From Agrostemma githago (lineage: Eukaryota; Streptophyta; Magnoliopsida; Caryophyllales; Caryophyllaceae): DNA of 64,000 bases. This document shows, piece by piece, positions 33,181 through 47,400 of the stretch. Every line of letters begins with the position of its first letter. Position 1 is the first letter of the stretch. The notes below the pieces were generated by a model. It was not told the origin of the DNA and searched no databases. It saw only the letters and a program-made list of their open reading frames with translations. A program made the translations under genes and the position numbers. The DNA lies in assembly GCA_958450325.1 (NCBI GenBank), contig OY288253.1:65341612-65405611 (forward strand). Direction: 5' to 3'.

Positions 33181-34890
33181 TCACACGACATAATTAAAAA
33201 GAAATACATAACTTGTTTCGATCAATTTAGACACGTCTCAAAAGACGATATTATGGCTTTAAAATGACTCTCATATACACCGGAACATTTTATTTTGTGT
33301 ATAATTTGTTCAGCTCGAATAAGGTTCCATTTTATTCCGGGACCCAAAAGGCCGAAAAATGTGGATAATAATCTTCCAAATCGATCTTTTTCGACAATTT
33401 TCAAAAGCGGTGAAAGTTGTTCTAAAATGTGAATGTTTTTTGACGAAAATTTGTCGATAGGAACATAATGCTTAATGATGACTATTAGAACCTTGTTTCG
33501 GCCGATTTGGACACGTATCAAATGACAATCTTACGCCTTTTTAAAGTCTATATTGAATAATGACCATCATAATACACTGAGATACTTTATTTGTTGTAGA
33601 GTTTTTAACTACAAATATAAACCTATTTTTTTTCGGGAATCAAAAGACCGAAAAAAATGTGGATATATAATAATCTTCAAAATCGATCGTTTTCGGCTGT
33701 TTTCGAAAGCATTGTAAGTTGTTTTAATGCGCAAATTTTTTTGACGAAAATTTGTCAATAAGAACATAATGCTCAATGATGATTGTTAGAACCTTGCAAC
33801 ACAATATTAAAAAAAAAAAGTATAGAACTTTTTTCGATCGATTTCGACACGTCTCAAAAGGAAATCTTATGGTATTTAAAAGTCTCCATTGAAAATCGAA
33901 TAACCCTCATAATACACCGAGACATTTTATTTGTTGTTGAGCGCGAATATTGACCCATTTTGTTCCGAGACCCAAAAGGCAAAAAAAACGTGGATAATAA
34001 CATTCAAAATCGATCGTTTTCGACAATATTTGAAAGCGATGAAAGTTGTACTAAAACGCGAATGTTTTTTGACGAAAATGTGTCACTAGGAACATAATGG
34101 TTAATAATGATTGTTAGAATCTTATGACACGATATAAAAAAAATTCTATAATTGTTTCGTTCAATTTCGACACGTGACAATCTTATTGCTTTAAAAAGTC
34201 TCCATCGAAGATCAAATGACCCTCATAATACACCGGGATAGTTTATTTGTTGTAGAGTTTGTTCAGCGCGAATATGGATCTATTTTATTCCGGGACCCAA
34301 AATGTTGAATAAAACATTTATAAATAATAACCTTCAAAATCGATTGTTTTAGACTATTTTCGAAAGCGGTGAAAGTTGTTCTAAACCGCGAATATTTTTT
34401 GATGAAAACTTGTTGATTGGAAGATAATGTTTAATGATGATTGTTAGAACCTTATGACACGATATAAAATGGAGTATAGAACTTGTTTCGACCAATTTTG
34501 ACACGTCTCAAATGCAATCTTACGGCTTTAAAAAGTTTCCATTGAAGACCAAATGACCTTCATAATACACCGGGACATTGTATTTGTTGTAGAGTTTGTT
34601 CAGCGTGAAATTGATCCATTTTGTTCCGTGTCCCGAAATGCCGAAAAATTGTGGATAATAACCCTCAAAATCGATCGTTTTCGACTATTTTCGAAAGTGG
34701 TGAAAGTTTTTTTAAATCGCGAATGTTTTTTAACGAAAATTTGTTGATAAGAACATAATGCTTAATGATGATTACTAGAGCCTTATGACATGATATAAAA
34801 AGAAGTATAGAACTTGTTTCGACCGATTTCGACACGTCTCAAAGGCAATATTATGCCTTTTAAAATTCTCAGCATCGGTTAGGCACCCGT
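33181..34890. repeat. tandem array, about 330 bp units, 5+ copies
   Basis: Units begin CTTGTTTCGAYCRATTTCGACACG near 33211, 33491, 33827, 34151, 34481 and 34811. The first spacing is about 280 bp, and the others are 320-336 bp. Shared blocks include CATAATACACCGGGACATT, TTGTTCAGCGCGAAT, CGGGACCCAAAAGGCCG, AAAATCGATCGTTTTCGAC and GACGAAAATTTGTCGAT. Divergence between units is clear, so the array is not recent. No coding potential. Confidence 0.85.
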
Positions 34891-35551
34891 TCATATTATG
34901 GATGAGCTCAAATTGCAACTAATTAATGCTCAAAACTGTGTATAGTTTGGCGTCAAAACATAATAGATGGTTTCTGTTATATTATACTCTCTTTAATTTG
35001 TCCCCATCATTTGCTTATTTACTCCATTTTAGGATGTCTCGTTCAATTGTTTACCTTTTTTATATTAGTAAAGTTTTTAATGAGTAATTTGATCATACAT
35101 CCGTAAATGGTCCCTTTCCTTTTCTTGATCTTTGGGGCAAAACCAGAGGTAAACAAATAATTAGGCGCGAGAGATTTTACGAGTAGTCCCATGTATGAAC
35201 ATGTCATACATTCATAGCCCGCATTATTATCATTTACTTGAAAGAAAAGCGTCCGAGAACAGCCGAAATTAAAAACTCGTTTGAAGAATAACAAAAACAA
35301 GCCCACAACTAGTCCATAATCCAAAATGAACACAAGCCTTTTGAAGAACAGGCAGGATTACACAAAGATGTATTTAAATCAAAGAAATCAAGTGTGATCA
35401 CACAGCACCATCTTAAATAAAGATGGCCTACTCCATTCTATCCGTCCCAATCATTTGTTTACCTGTACTTAGAACACCTCTCGCAAATGACATAAAAAAA
35501 AAGGTAAACGTGAGACGGAAAGAGTCGTTATGTCGCCAAAGCTGTCAAAAC
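34891..35551. other. downstream region of the purple acid phosphatase gene
   Basis: AT-rich. A small Stowaway-like piece lies at about 35428-35525: CTCCATTCTATCCGTCCCAAT on the left, and AGACGGAAAGAGT on the right. It sits close to the likely 3' UTR. No supported gene. Confidence 0.45.
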
Positions 35552-38020
35552 TCAAAGTTCGTCATGGGCTTTAACGTTGTTGCGGAACTTGTTACATTTG
35601 CAAAGCTCCAAGCACTTGCTCTCAGATGCTAGAAGATTTGTAAGCCAGACTTGGTCGGAAGGTGCGCTGTCCGTGTCGTCCTCAGTCGGGTACCATGCCC
35701 AGTGAGCCTTCTTGTTATCGTATATTCTTAGACGCCCATGACCAACGCTCAGCTCTTTGTGCAACGATGTTGATAGTGCTTTTTGCTCAAAACTACATAT
35801 ATAATTAATACCCTATCTTAGAAAATGAAGTCGTAGACCAGGAATCCATACAATCCCAACTTAATCAATCAAGTACTATAAATCATACGGAGTACTTACT
35901 CAAAAGTCGATTTGAAGCCTCCGTCAGCAAGAGTAATGTAAACAGGTCCACAAGAATCCGGTTTGTTGTCATATGTCCTGTTCTGTATATTGAGAAAAAA
36001 AGAGCACACAAATCAGACACTGTAACCAAATACTTTGTCTCAATCGTTTGTTTACCTTGGCATAAGTAACAAAAGACAAAAGGAACTTACAAAACGCTCA
36101 TAGGCATTGACACGGGATGCAAAAACGATATCGACTCTGGCAGTATAGAGCAGATTCTCCAAAGCTTTCCTCATGGAGTCGCCTTCACCCTTGTAAGCAA
36201 CACTAGAAGTATACCAAGGAGTGTTAACAACCACAATAACCCAAGGGGTCTTAGACCTGTCAATGTTGGACAGGTCGAGCTTAAGCCACTCGTATTGGGC
36301 GGATTCGCAGTCAAAGTCGGCATAGGAGCCGAGCATGACAATGTGAGTACCGGCAAGGTCGAAGGAGTAGTAGAGGTTAGAAGTGGAGGCACTCTCATGG
36401 TAAGGCATGAGCCACCTAGCATTGTAGGCTTTGAAGGGTTGGGGTCCTTTAGAAATGGTGCAAACACCCTCGATTTCCTGTTTCCCGGCTACAACCATCC
36501 ATGGTCTTTTGCTGGCGTATGGTTCAACAAATCGGCCGAAGGAGTCCCAGAGAGATTGTTGGCCGTCGGCGTAGGAGAGTCCACCCGCTACTAACACCAC
36601 GTCGTGGCACTTTTGGTTGATACGTGATAGAGTTGCTTTGCTCCACGATGTTTGTCCAATTCCACCTGCATGTCACATCATCCACGCATGCTCTCTTTTG
36701 TAAGCATTCTCTAGGAAATACAGTATTACATGCAGTATGAGAGTTTTAATTTTTTTTTTTTTTTTTTAAAAAAAACTGAGTAGGGTTTTGACATCGTCTT
36801 CATTTTCAAAATTATGTAATTGGTTATTAGAAGTTTGTTCCCTCATAGAATCGAGTTTTTAAAATTAAGAACTAACGAATATTTTTGGGGCAACAGTAAC
36901 TCAACAAGTCTTATTGTGTATGATTTTTATATAGGAAAAAATAAAAAGAATCACTTTCATTTTGGATTTGTATTAGAATCACTTTTTAACTAAATACCGA
37001 CTCCTAATGTTTCTCAAAAAAATACTCATTATATTTGGTCATTATTTTTCCTCCAATATCATACGGAGTAACTATTTGTGAGAAGTGTTTGAATAAAATG
37101 TGGAGAGAAATAGTGAACGGATGGAATACAATGATACGGAGGGGGAGGGAGTATTATTTTTATTAAATTCGTTGATGATTTTAAGCATAATAAAGTGCAA
37201 ATTCGTCGATGGGTCATGTTGAACAAATAGTTGGTCTATCTTGCGACGGATATATGCTTAAGGCGGGTCAATAGATACCATTTGAGGGAAAAAGGACAAA
37301 GGTCCCACCAACCTCACTTTTGTCTTTTTCCCTCAAATGATATCTACTTGACCCGTCATTTATTTGTGACAAATATCTCCGTCACAAACAAGAATTTGTG
37401 TTTAACCAGAGCGTATATAAGCAAACATTGAGAGGAGGTGCCAAAAAAACTGAAGGTGGGGTGAGTGGGGTCACTTGTAAGGAAGAGGCAAAAGGGTCGC
37501 ACCTTTAATCAAAGTGACCCATCAATTATTTATTTTCAATAAACCGCTGAAAAGGGGTAATATAATTCCCATGTTTTCTTTTAAAATGCTTCTTGACAAT
37601 TTAAAAGCCGCTTAAAGATAAGGATTAGTCCGTCTAAGACAAAAATGAGTAGGTGGAAAACAAAAATAAATAGATTAGAGGGTACTAGTACGACATTGAG
37701 ATTTTCATGGGATACAACTAAGAATTTTTAATAAAATGAAATTTAAACTTCCGACACTACAATTATTAGTTTCCGTCAATAAATAACACATGCTTGTATT
37801 AGATTATGATGTTGTTACGTACTCCTACACTTTATAATAATAATAATAACTATGCAAATAACATTGAGATTTTAGTATAAATATAGGACTGAAATCCAAA
37901 TTACACAAATATATAGTAGTATGCAATTAATACATGTATATAAAAATTATTTTCTTTTTTTGATCTAATAAATGCAACTCTTAGAATTATATTTATCATT
38001 TTCCTATTATTAATTACTCC

Positions 38021-38070
<50 letters not shown>

Positions 38071-41000
38071 TTGTTGTTATTTTATTTTATTATCCTTGTT
38101 GGAGTTCAATGATCTGGATCCAACTTTTATGATGTTGACAATTTGACATTATGAGATACGGAGTATTGATTATTGAAGTATTCCGTTGAAGGTGTTAATG
38201 TTAATGTTTTCAACTCCCCATCTATTCTGATCCTCTTCACAATTTGTATACAAGCATTAACTACTCCCGTATTTCTATATGACCAAGTTGTAAATTAGGA
38301 ACTCCCGTAGAATGATACTCCGTATTAGAAACATGATGGTTTTGATAGAGTAACATGATATGGTAAATTCTGAATTGACTTTTTAATGTGTATGTATATA
38401 ATGTAAGTAACAAATTAAATAAAAGTTGATAGTACTTAATTGTTATGAAATGAAAAATCATACCGAGGATGGCAAGTTCAAGGGGGTAGGTGGAGGGAGG
38501 GGTGCGGAAAGAATACTCGGTGCCAGAACCACCGCAACGGTAGTAGTAGGTAGTGTCGGATGCCAAAGGTCCAATGGTGACATAGTGAACTTTGCCGGAG
38601 ACATACGAATAATAGTGGTAGTTAAAGTTGTCTCCAAGTGCGAATTCATTGTATTTGCCGGACTTGGTGCCATACTCAACCACGGATGTGGCCATTGTAT
38701 ATGTGGTTACATATGATACTCTCATGTACCCATCACCTGCCAGCGATATGTGTACCTGTAAATCAATGTATCCCACCCCAGCTTAATTAATTACTTTACA
38801 CGGACGTACTTAATTAATTACCTAGTGTCACTGTAGCAAATACCTATCGTATTCTCAACTTAGTTGTACATTACGGTATTAATTATTAGGAGTAATATAT
38901 GCATTCTCATTATCCATAAAACATGAAATTTTACTAAAATTAATACTGTATTGCATATATGACTCATGTTGCCTCATATTTTTAACATGATTAGGATTCA
39001 TCTTTATGTTTTATTTTTGTGTTTTGTCTATATTTTTAGAGAAACACAATTGAAATTATGAATGAAGTATGTTTTTTATCGTGATAAAGACTTTAATAGC
39101 AATCCATTGCAGACCTATTAGGCCATTTATTCGAGTTAGACTTGGAAGATTACCACTACTCGTATTTACTAATTAGAATTTACGTACATACTAAAAGAAT
39201 GATAATGTAGCTCAGCTCGGAATAATGATGGTTCTTGTTCATCTGATGTGAGATTTTAACCATTTTATTTACATTTGTTAAGTGGTATGATGTTTTTTTT
39301 GGGCAAGCGATGGTAATAATTTATTTATTTATTTATAAAATATTACGCATACTGGAGTTGAGAAAAAACAACATTGCATATGAGTTTGGTTGATTTATGG
39401 ACATGGCATGTGCACTTAGTTTTCAAGTAGTGGATCGATCGATCTGCAGATTTATATACAGTACTTGATTTCAGATCAGCTGCTATCAAATCACGTATTG
39501 TTATGACATATATCTAACTCAAAATATTGTTTGTGGCGATTAACCAAGATTAGAAAATAGACATATTCTTAATTATATATGGAGATCGAGTAGTGGAAGG
39601 GATGAATGGATGATTGATAGTATATCTAACTAATTAATACTGTAGTACTCCGTAAAAGATGCTCCTACAACTAATAAATACTCGGTTTATTATCTTGTCC
39701 CATTTTATCAATATTTGAGAGAAATATCTTTTTTTTTTAAATAAAATGGGGGTAAAAGATAGTTAACGGAGGGAGTACATTAATGAAGAGCTAAATGCCG
39801 TCTAATTGTTTTATTTTACTTTATTTAATTTTTCAATCGTGTGTCAATTGAACACACGTAATATGTTAATTATGGAAGGAAACACAATGATGTTGTTTAA
39901 GTATGGTAAATATGACTTACGGAGTAGTAATATTTAATTTCTCGTAATAATATCATTGTATTTCTTTCCATAATTAACATATTAACGTGTACTTACTCCC
40001 CATACGATAAAAAAAGGATAAAATATTGCACATTTACACACTACTCCTTAAGTCCTTATTCAATTCATGACTATTGGATATTGGAAATGATGTTCATTAC
40101 TCGCATTAAATTACTTACATTTACTATTACGCTCCTGACTTCATTTTACTTGTGAGTGAACACAAACCATATATTTCCTTCTTCTCTTGAAAAAATTGTT
40201 CCGTTTTATTAAAATATTCTTCACATATAATGATGAAATTGTACCATCTTTAAAAGACGAAGGAAGTATTATGTAATGAAGTAAGAATGGTTACTATTTT
40301 ATGATAAATAGACCGTATTAATAGGCGACCATATTTTACTATTAATACGGATCAGAGTACACAATGTGATTACTTTTACGCATATAATGGTCACTTTCAA
40401 AACAAAATGGGAATTATTTTCCATATTACTCCGTACATGCCATACAATAATAAAGAAAATCTGTTTACCAAGATAAAATAACTTTTCCGAAATAAATAAC
40501 CGTGACAAAAACTATAAAGACAGTCATCATCGCTATCATTTTGTACCCACTTTCTTTATACGTACGACTTTTTAGTACGAGTAATAAAATGGATCTTCAA
40601 TAGAAAAAGGTCAATCATCACCGTATGTCACGATTGTAACCAATGCGCCATTAACTAAATAACTAATATATTAAAATCTCCTAAAAACTCACTCACATTT
40701 TATAATAATGAACATACATGATGCATGAACTCAACCATAATCATTGTCGGCTTGTCATTGTCGCCATTAAATTATATCACGAAATTAAAGTTAAGAGCCT
40801 TTCGCTCCGCTATACATGGTCAATTAGTAGAAGAAAATGGGGATGGATCAAACTAAATATGCACCTTTTCTAACCTCTAAAAGACTACCTACTCGTATTT
40901 CACTAATTAATCAAATACTCTGTATTTATTTCACGTTGGAAACTCAAATATACTCAAACTAAATATGCACCTTTCCTACAAAAATATTTGTAGGAGACAA

Positions 41001-42186
41001 TCTCACGATAAGTCTATCGTGAGACCTCTTACATAGAAGGTAGTTAGTTTTATTATTATTTTGTTTCTATTAATAGATTTCATGATAAGTTATCGTGAGA
41101 TGATCTCACATGAGAATAACTAATCAGTAATTGAGTTATTTATCCTGGATTAATTTTTTTTTTTTTTTTTTAATTTCAAACTTTAAGACAAACAACAAAC
41201 TGTATTAGTTTCGGTAAATCTAAGTCTTTATGCAAGTAGTAATGCATTTGGTTGATTATATATCCTGATCTTAATCTATATAATTACGAGTACTAATTTA
41301 AGTAATTAACATCTGCACTTATTACATGATAGTGATGACATGCTAATTTAAGCAAAACTTAAGACTGACTACAGTATGTATGTAATTGCAATATAATGAG
41401 GTACACGTACTCATACATGCATCAATAATGGGGATGGATGGGGTCGTCGATTGAATGATATAATACCAATTATTTCACATGCATCTTAATAATTACATTT
41501 ACATATAGGAGTAGGTCTTTCGTGACTTTTTACTTGTTGTCTATCCTATCATGGTCATGTTCATTGTTTGATAACCTTTATCATTTACGATATAATCTAT
41601 GCGATCATTATTTTATATATAGACATAACATATAATGAGTTATAAATCATCCCAAATTATTACTACTATATTGTAAGATTGTCTCGCATGAAGTGGTCTA
41701 GTTCTGTAAAAATGATAATTGAACGTTTTGTACAAAGGTTATGTTTCACGATGTGAGACGGTACATAATAATTAATTGGCCTGGTCCACTTAAAAGACGT
41801 TTACTCTAAACCACGGTTATAATTATGGAGCAATAATAATGAGTACTAATATAATGAGGGGGCCGGGATCATTCATAGACGACGGACATAATAAGCTAAT
41901 AATGAGCTGGAAATATATACTATGATGGTAATGCAGGGAGGGGATTTTGAATGAACCTACCCCTCCGTCTCGTCTATTTTTTTGTAACAAAAACAAACAA
42001 ATGAACGAGAATTGAAGGCAGGTATATATGTACCTGTTCAGGCTGTTGAGGTTGAGTTTGGCAGTAATCTTGTGTGGAAGGATGAGCAAGGCTACTTGCA
42101 TCACATGCAATGGTGTGTAACAAGAGTTGAGAGAGGAAGATGAGCAATAATGTGATAAATGAAGTTGCCTTCATCTTCATTATCAT
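35552..42186 (-). CDS. purple acid phosphatase homologue with degenerate active site, 5 exons
   Basis: Minus-strand exons are 42186-42034, 38755-38464, 36665-36091, 35982-35900 and 35792-35552. All introns are GT-AG, and phases join to 447 residues, normal for a small plant PAP. A signal peptide (FITLLLIFLSQLLLHTIA) predicts secretion. The fibronectin-like N-domain (VHISLAGDGYMRVSYV) and metallophosphatase fold (SYADGQQSLWDSFGR, YNARW, GHGRLRIYD) are clear. The five metal-binding motifs are altered: GDxG is GGIG (Gly150), GDxxY is GGLSY (Gly177, Tyr180 kept), GNHE is GKQE (Lys210, Gln211), VxxH is VVNT (Asn296) and GHxH is SRVN (Arg333, Asn335). Six of seven ligands are therefore lost with no stop or frameshift, so the product is probably a non-catalytic paralogue. 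Introns 1 (3.3 kb) and 2 (1.8 kb) are long and contain MITE-like pieces. Confidence 0.9.
37243..37400. repeat. foldback MITE-like inverted repeat in PAP intron 2
   Basis: The left arm has GCGACGGATAT, GCGGGTCAATAGATA and ATTTGAGGGAAAAAGGACAAA. The right arm has TTGTCTTTTTCCCTCAAAT, GATATCTACTTGACCCGTC and ATATCTCCGTCAC. The arms are about 60-70 bp with a short loop. An ORF across it is not supported. Confidence 0.65.
38023..38070. repeat. (ATT)n microsatellite in PAP intron 2
   Basis: About sixteen uninterrupted ATT units. One end abuts a TACTCCGTA motif (38015-38023). Confidence 0.9.
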
Positions 42187-42928
42187 TTCTTTGTGTGTTT
42201 CTCCTTCTAAACCAACCAACCTAGCTAGCTCGCCCTTATGTATGTGTATTATATATGGATCGTAATGGTGGTAGTGGGTGTATGTTTTAGCATCTCTACC
42301 AACTAACCTATTTATATACACTACCTCAGATTTAATACTCTCATATCTCGCTCGCTACAGCCAAGACTTGATCCGATCAAAGCTTAATATACTAATTTTA
42401 AAATTGAGATCAAGTCTGAATTACTAACTTATATACTTTTAATTTAATTATATTATTAATTAATGCCAGTAGACGTATATATTAGTAGTGCAGCCGGTTA
42501 CTTCTATAATTTATTCATTTGTTTTAATTTCATATTTATATAGGGATAATTAAGATGATGATAATAAATTAAAAAATCAAAACAATTAATGTAATGTATA
42601 TCCACCATTGTAATTGCAAGTTGATTACAGTTGAACAAGTAATTTTGTTTTTTAATGATTATCTAGAGGATGTCCTAATCCCTTTAATTTGTGTATGCAA
42701 ATCATACCCACCGTTAAAAATCATAGAACTCTATTTGTAGTTTAAGCCTGTGAATATTTTGTTACTAGAATACAATCCACGTATCGGACTCTGGCTATAT
42801 GTGAACAATTCACGTGGTTTTGGTTTAAAATGAAGTTTCCGTTGAAATTTGATCTTGTTCTTACGGGAGGAGCTTCTGGAATACGTTCAGAAAATGTGGT
42901 GCCTAAAATACCGTACATAGTATATATA
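42187..42928 (-). other. PAP 5' leader, promoter and upstream region
   Basis: Apart from the TATA box and leader at 42187-42320 this is AT-rich upstream sequence ending at the target duplication of the nested element (42929-42937). No second gene is seen. Confidence 0.5.
42310..42319 (-). promoter_or_regulatory. TATA box of the PAP homologue
   Basis: The minus strand reads TATATAAATAGG about 125 bp upstream of the first ATG (42186), in a good position for a plant core promoter. An intact promoter argues that the gene with the lost active site is still expressed. Confidence 0.65.
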
Positions 42929-43671
42929 GGCGCGACTAAGAATGACAAAGGGTAGGATCTGGACCGGATCTACTGGGATACATATCCTTTTTGCCCGAGA
43001 CATATCCAGATCCTATCCAAATCTAAGGGTCCCAAGTTTCAAGATCCATATCCGGACCCTAAGGATCTGGGTAGGGTCTGTGTCCAAAACAGATCTACTA
43101 CTTTGATAATGAGATTGTCTTTTTTTAAAAGACCTGATAATTAGGGATGACAATTTCACCCGCATCCACCCCGCACCCGATCCACCCGAGAAAAATAAAT
43201 GGGTGACAACCCGATTAAATGGATGAATAGAGGGTGATGGATGAAACGGGTGATGGATTGGGTCGGATGCGGGTGGAGCTTCATCCCACCCGTAATACGT
43301 TAACCACTCGACATCCACCCATTTAAAAAATATATACGGAGGATATTATAAAAATTACCCGAGAATAAGAGAATGCCCCCTGTTTTCCTAAAACCTTATT
43401 CATTTTTATTTCCTAGACTAGGCCTAACTCAAATAATACTACCATGGTGACGAAAGGTGTCAAGTCGCAAGCTAGGTCTCGCAAGAAATTGTTTTCGATT
43501 TGGTATTTATTTCACAAAATAATACTCCGTAGTACAAGTGAATCACCCGTTAAATCACCCGAACCACCCGTTTCACCCGTGGATGACGGGTGGATCGGAT
43601 ATGGATGACACTCCTAGTGGATGATGGATGGATCGGGTGGGCGAATAGAGACGGGTGATAGATGCGGGTGA

Positions 43672-44399
43672 TGTAGGGTTACAACCCTTAAACCCAAGGA
43701 CCTGTTACGAGTATTAACCGAAAAGACAAAAGAAGAGGGATAACAATTATACCTTATCTGCAGCGGAACAACATATTAATAAGAAATATAATAACCCAGA
43801 AATATATATAATCTCCACGGAAAGAATAAATAATCTTCACGGACAATAATAAATAATCTCCACGGACAAGAATAAATAATTCCCACGGACAGAATAAAGC
43901 ACCCCAAACGTGATGCCTCCTTTGGTATCCACACGGGTACGGAACTGCGACGTATATGCTAGTATAAAGATACGTGAGACCGTCTCACAACTTCTCTCTA
44001 TATCTCTTATAACTCTTTATAAGATGAATATATTATGAGTCAATACTTTTATTCCATCTCTTGGTTCATCATATGAACCTCCTTATATAGGAGAGATGAG
44101 AAGGTGGAATTAGGTTGCTTCCATAACCTCAATTACCATAATTAGATTATTAGTATAACTCTAATTACCATAACCTGTCAACGCAGCTGGGTCCGTATTA
44201 CTACTGACCCGATATATTTAATATATCGATATATATTAATAATATCCCGTACACATTGTGTGTGACCCAATGGGCCCACTTAAGACTACCAGACACGTAA
44301 CTCATTTACATGTCAATCCGACATCGACCTCTAGCAAGGCATATCGGATACATAGACTTAAGCGGGTTAATCCGTAGGACAGTGGACATAACTCCTTCA
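43672..44399 (-). repeat. 3' LTR (element orientation)
   Basis: It runs from TGTAGGGTTACAACCC to CATAACTCCTTCA and is identical in length to 49921-50648. It contains a minus-strand TATA sequence CTATATAAGG at about 44089-44099. Confidence 0.93.
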
Positions 44400-44411
44400 G
44401 TCTCCCACTTG
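44400..44411 (-). other. polypurine tract of the LARD-like element
   Basis: The minus strand reads CAAGTGGGAGAC directly before the 3' LTR (TGAAGGAG). Confidence 0.7.
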
Positions 44412-47400
44412 TACATGTCCTCTCAAGAACGGCGTTAAGTCTCTTTGCTACTATTGTCTCCAATTGAGAATGAGGTAAGAAGAAGTGTCATCCTCACATA
44501 TCTCAATCTTTTACTCGAATCTTTGAGTTGACTTGTTAAAATAGCAGATAGATGACAATCATCCTATCTGAGCGCGGCCACGCATTTGCACAAGTCACAC
44601 TCTTCGAGTGGCCAAGAAACAATAAATTTCTTTCAATAAAGGAAGAGCAAATCCCCTCTTGTCTAACCACATTCTATCACATGATCCATGCATGCCCAAT
44701 AACCATCCATAGCTCCCTTTCACAGCTGACGAGGAATAGTATCAAAGCATACACATCACATGTACAGAATAGTCAAAGACTCAGGTCTAAAGACCGTACA
44801 AGTTCATAACTTGCAAAGAACTTTACTGACACTAAGCGAAATCTTAGTAAAATCCTTTTCGGCGGGTCTGTCTAATGCATGTTCTTAACATACACCCGTG
44901 TGCCTGGTTTAATATCTCAATACCTATGACTCAAGGAACTTAGTCATCAACCAACTCACACACCAGTCATTTAAGGATATTCAAATGTCCCAACACAATA
45001 CCCTGACTAGAGACAAAATAATTACATCATCCAAATAGAGTTCCAAGACTAAGTCACGTACTTAGTGATCTATTTCATCAATATAAATTATTTAGGGACA
45101 AAACTCGGTTACATTAACCAAATGACAATATGTCATACATATATCAATTATCGAAATAACTCCCACTAAACCAAACACCTCTAAAGGTACTAAGACCACT
45201 CGCCCATGCGTCTTATACCGATCATAACCAATATGATCTTTATGTAGAGAAGGTTTCGGGACATACAACATTTGTATCAGTTATTTACAAGCATATGACC
45301 AATCTACCTTCTCTCAATTAAGGCAATTTGTTAGTTTCATTAGCAACAATTGCTTCATAAACTTTAAAGTTGAGTGTGTGCTTGATATGTAATCAAACGT
45401 CTATTTGCTTCAAAAGAAATAGAACACTCACTCTAATCATAATACTAGTCACAAAGTTGTCATTTGGAACCTTTCCAACACAACTTCTCATCCAAAACAA
45501 AATATACTGAGATTACAATCTCATGTCATCTTTGTCTATTTGGAAATATGAATCGTTGTAACTTGTTTACAATAATTCGCTTATCACATCATGCGCATCT
45601 CTTAAATAATTCCTCTTTTGCTTCTCAAGCGCAAAGGAACAATCCTTAGATAGCATTCTAGTGACACTCACTAGATTAGTATCTACTCGTCATACGAGCA
45701 CACAATAAACACATTTCTTGCAAAGTCTCATAGACGAAAGCAATCAAATGTCGTTTAGTTAGAGAAGTATGTCACTTACATACCAAATCATAACGATAAA
45801 TGCACTCCCACTAGCCTCTTGTACACACTTTGTCTCTCTTCATCTCAATGGAAAACAAACATATTTGAATTACCACATTGAGAACGAAGATACTTGCTCC
45901 ATAATACTTGCTCCAATCAAATTGGATCATTCACATTTGTCTAGCAACTTTAATAATATGAAATTCATACGATGTGTCGCACACACATCATATTTCATCC
46001 CTTCCAAGAAATGTATTTCACATATATATGTTCAAAACTCATCATAATGAGTGATGACATTCAAAATGCTAAATCAATCTTAATAGACTTAAGCATAATG
46101 TTGTAAGAAGGTTTTCCCATAGTCATTATTATGAGATCAATCCTTAACTACCAACTATGCTTCATAGATACTCTTATATCAATCTACATCGTCTTTATAT
46201 TGAAGACTATTCTTCACTATAAGACCCATGTAACCATAGTCTATACTTGGTAGTTATGGTATGTAGAATCTATTAGATTTTATGTGACTTTTGGAGTCTT
46301 TGCCCATTATTGTTTCATCATAGGTCAAACCTATGTAGGATAATATTTTGCAGGTAAGATGATCATGACTTTTCATGGATGCATCAATATTCTCTACAAC
46401 TGTTGAAGAGAAATCCTGTTAATCTTGAACAATTTCAAGGTCGATTCTACTCCCACTGTTTCTATTAAAAATCACATATTTTTAAAAGAAACATACCACT
46501 CCATGCAACAAAACAGTTTTGCTCTTTGGATGGTTTGTAGAATTAATATAATACTCCTAATAAAACACATGCCATAATTGAGTCTAAGTTCTAGAAAACA
46601 ATTTTCTTTAAACTTGACTTGATAATTAAGAAAAAACTTTTAAGAACATTTTCAATCCATATCTCACATGATGTCTATTCTCCGACTTACATGGACAATC
46701 TCATCAACATTTGTACAAAGACTTTTATAGTGCATAAGCTTCTAAAGCGCCAATAAAATCTGCATAACTCATCATAGACCAAATCATATCAAATATGGTT
46801 CGATGTAGTTTGAAACATTTTTCACTACTTCTAAGATGATCACAATCTTTTAGTTCAATTCCTCCCTGTTTCAATCATATCGAACAAAACCATACGTGTT
46901 ACCCATTTTGCAACATCACTAGTTAAACTCACACATATCTGTATGTGTGTGGTCTAACAAGTCTAAGTACCCTCCCACTACAATTAATATGAGTCACTTG
47001 TAATGTCATTTATCCATCTAAACAAGATCCATTTACCTCAGTTGATCCTTATCAATAAGGTTTATAATTTCATCATTATGAAACTTATTCTTATGTCTCT
47101 TGTCTCATGGATTAAGGACAATGCCATAATAGGTAAAACTCGTGTCGAGGGACGGAACCTTTTGATTGTTATGTTACAATTAAAAGCATTGACTACAGGA
47201 ATGCAGAGCTCAACAAACATGTTAGCATTATTGTACCTCATATTCTTGCAAGGTATAGAGCAACAATTGTTCCACTTTTATTAAAACTTTTCATGCCCAT
47301 ACATGAAACAGAATCAATATTCTTGCTTATGACTAGTACAAGAATAACATTTATTCAATTCCAGTATTCAGCTTTATGGTAAAATTAAGTGATTTTCCTT

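Noticed and set aside
42187..42321. Upstream Met extending the PAP start by 45 codons
   Set aside because: The extension covers the TATA box and leader. The ATG at 42186 gives a clean signal peptide.
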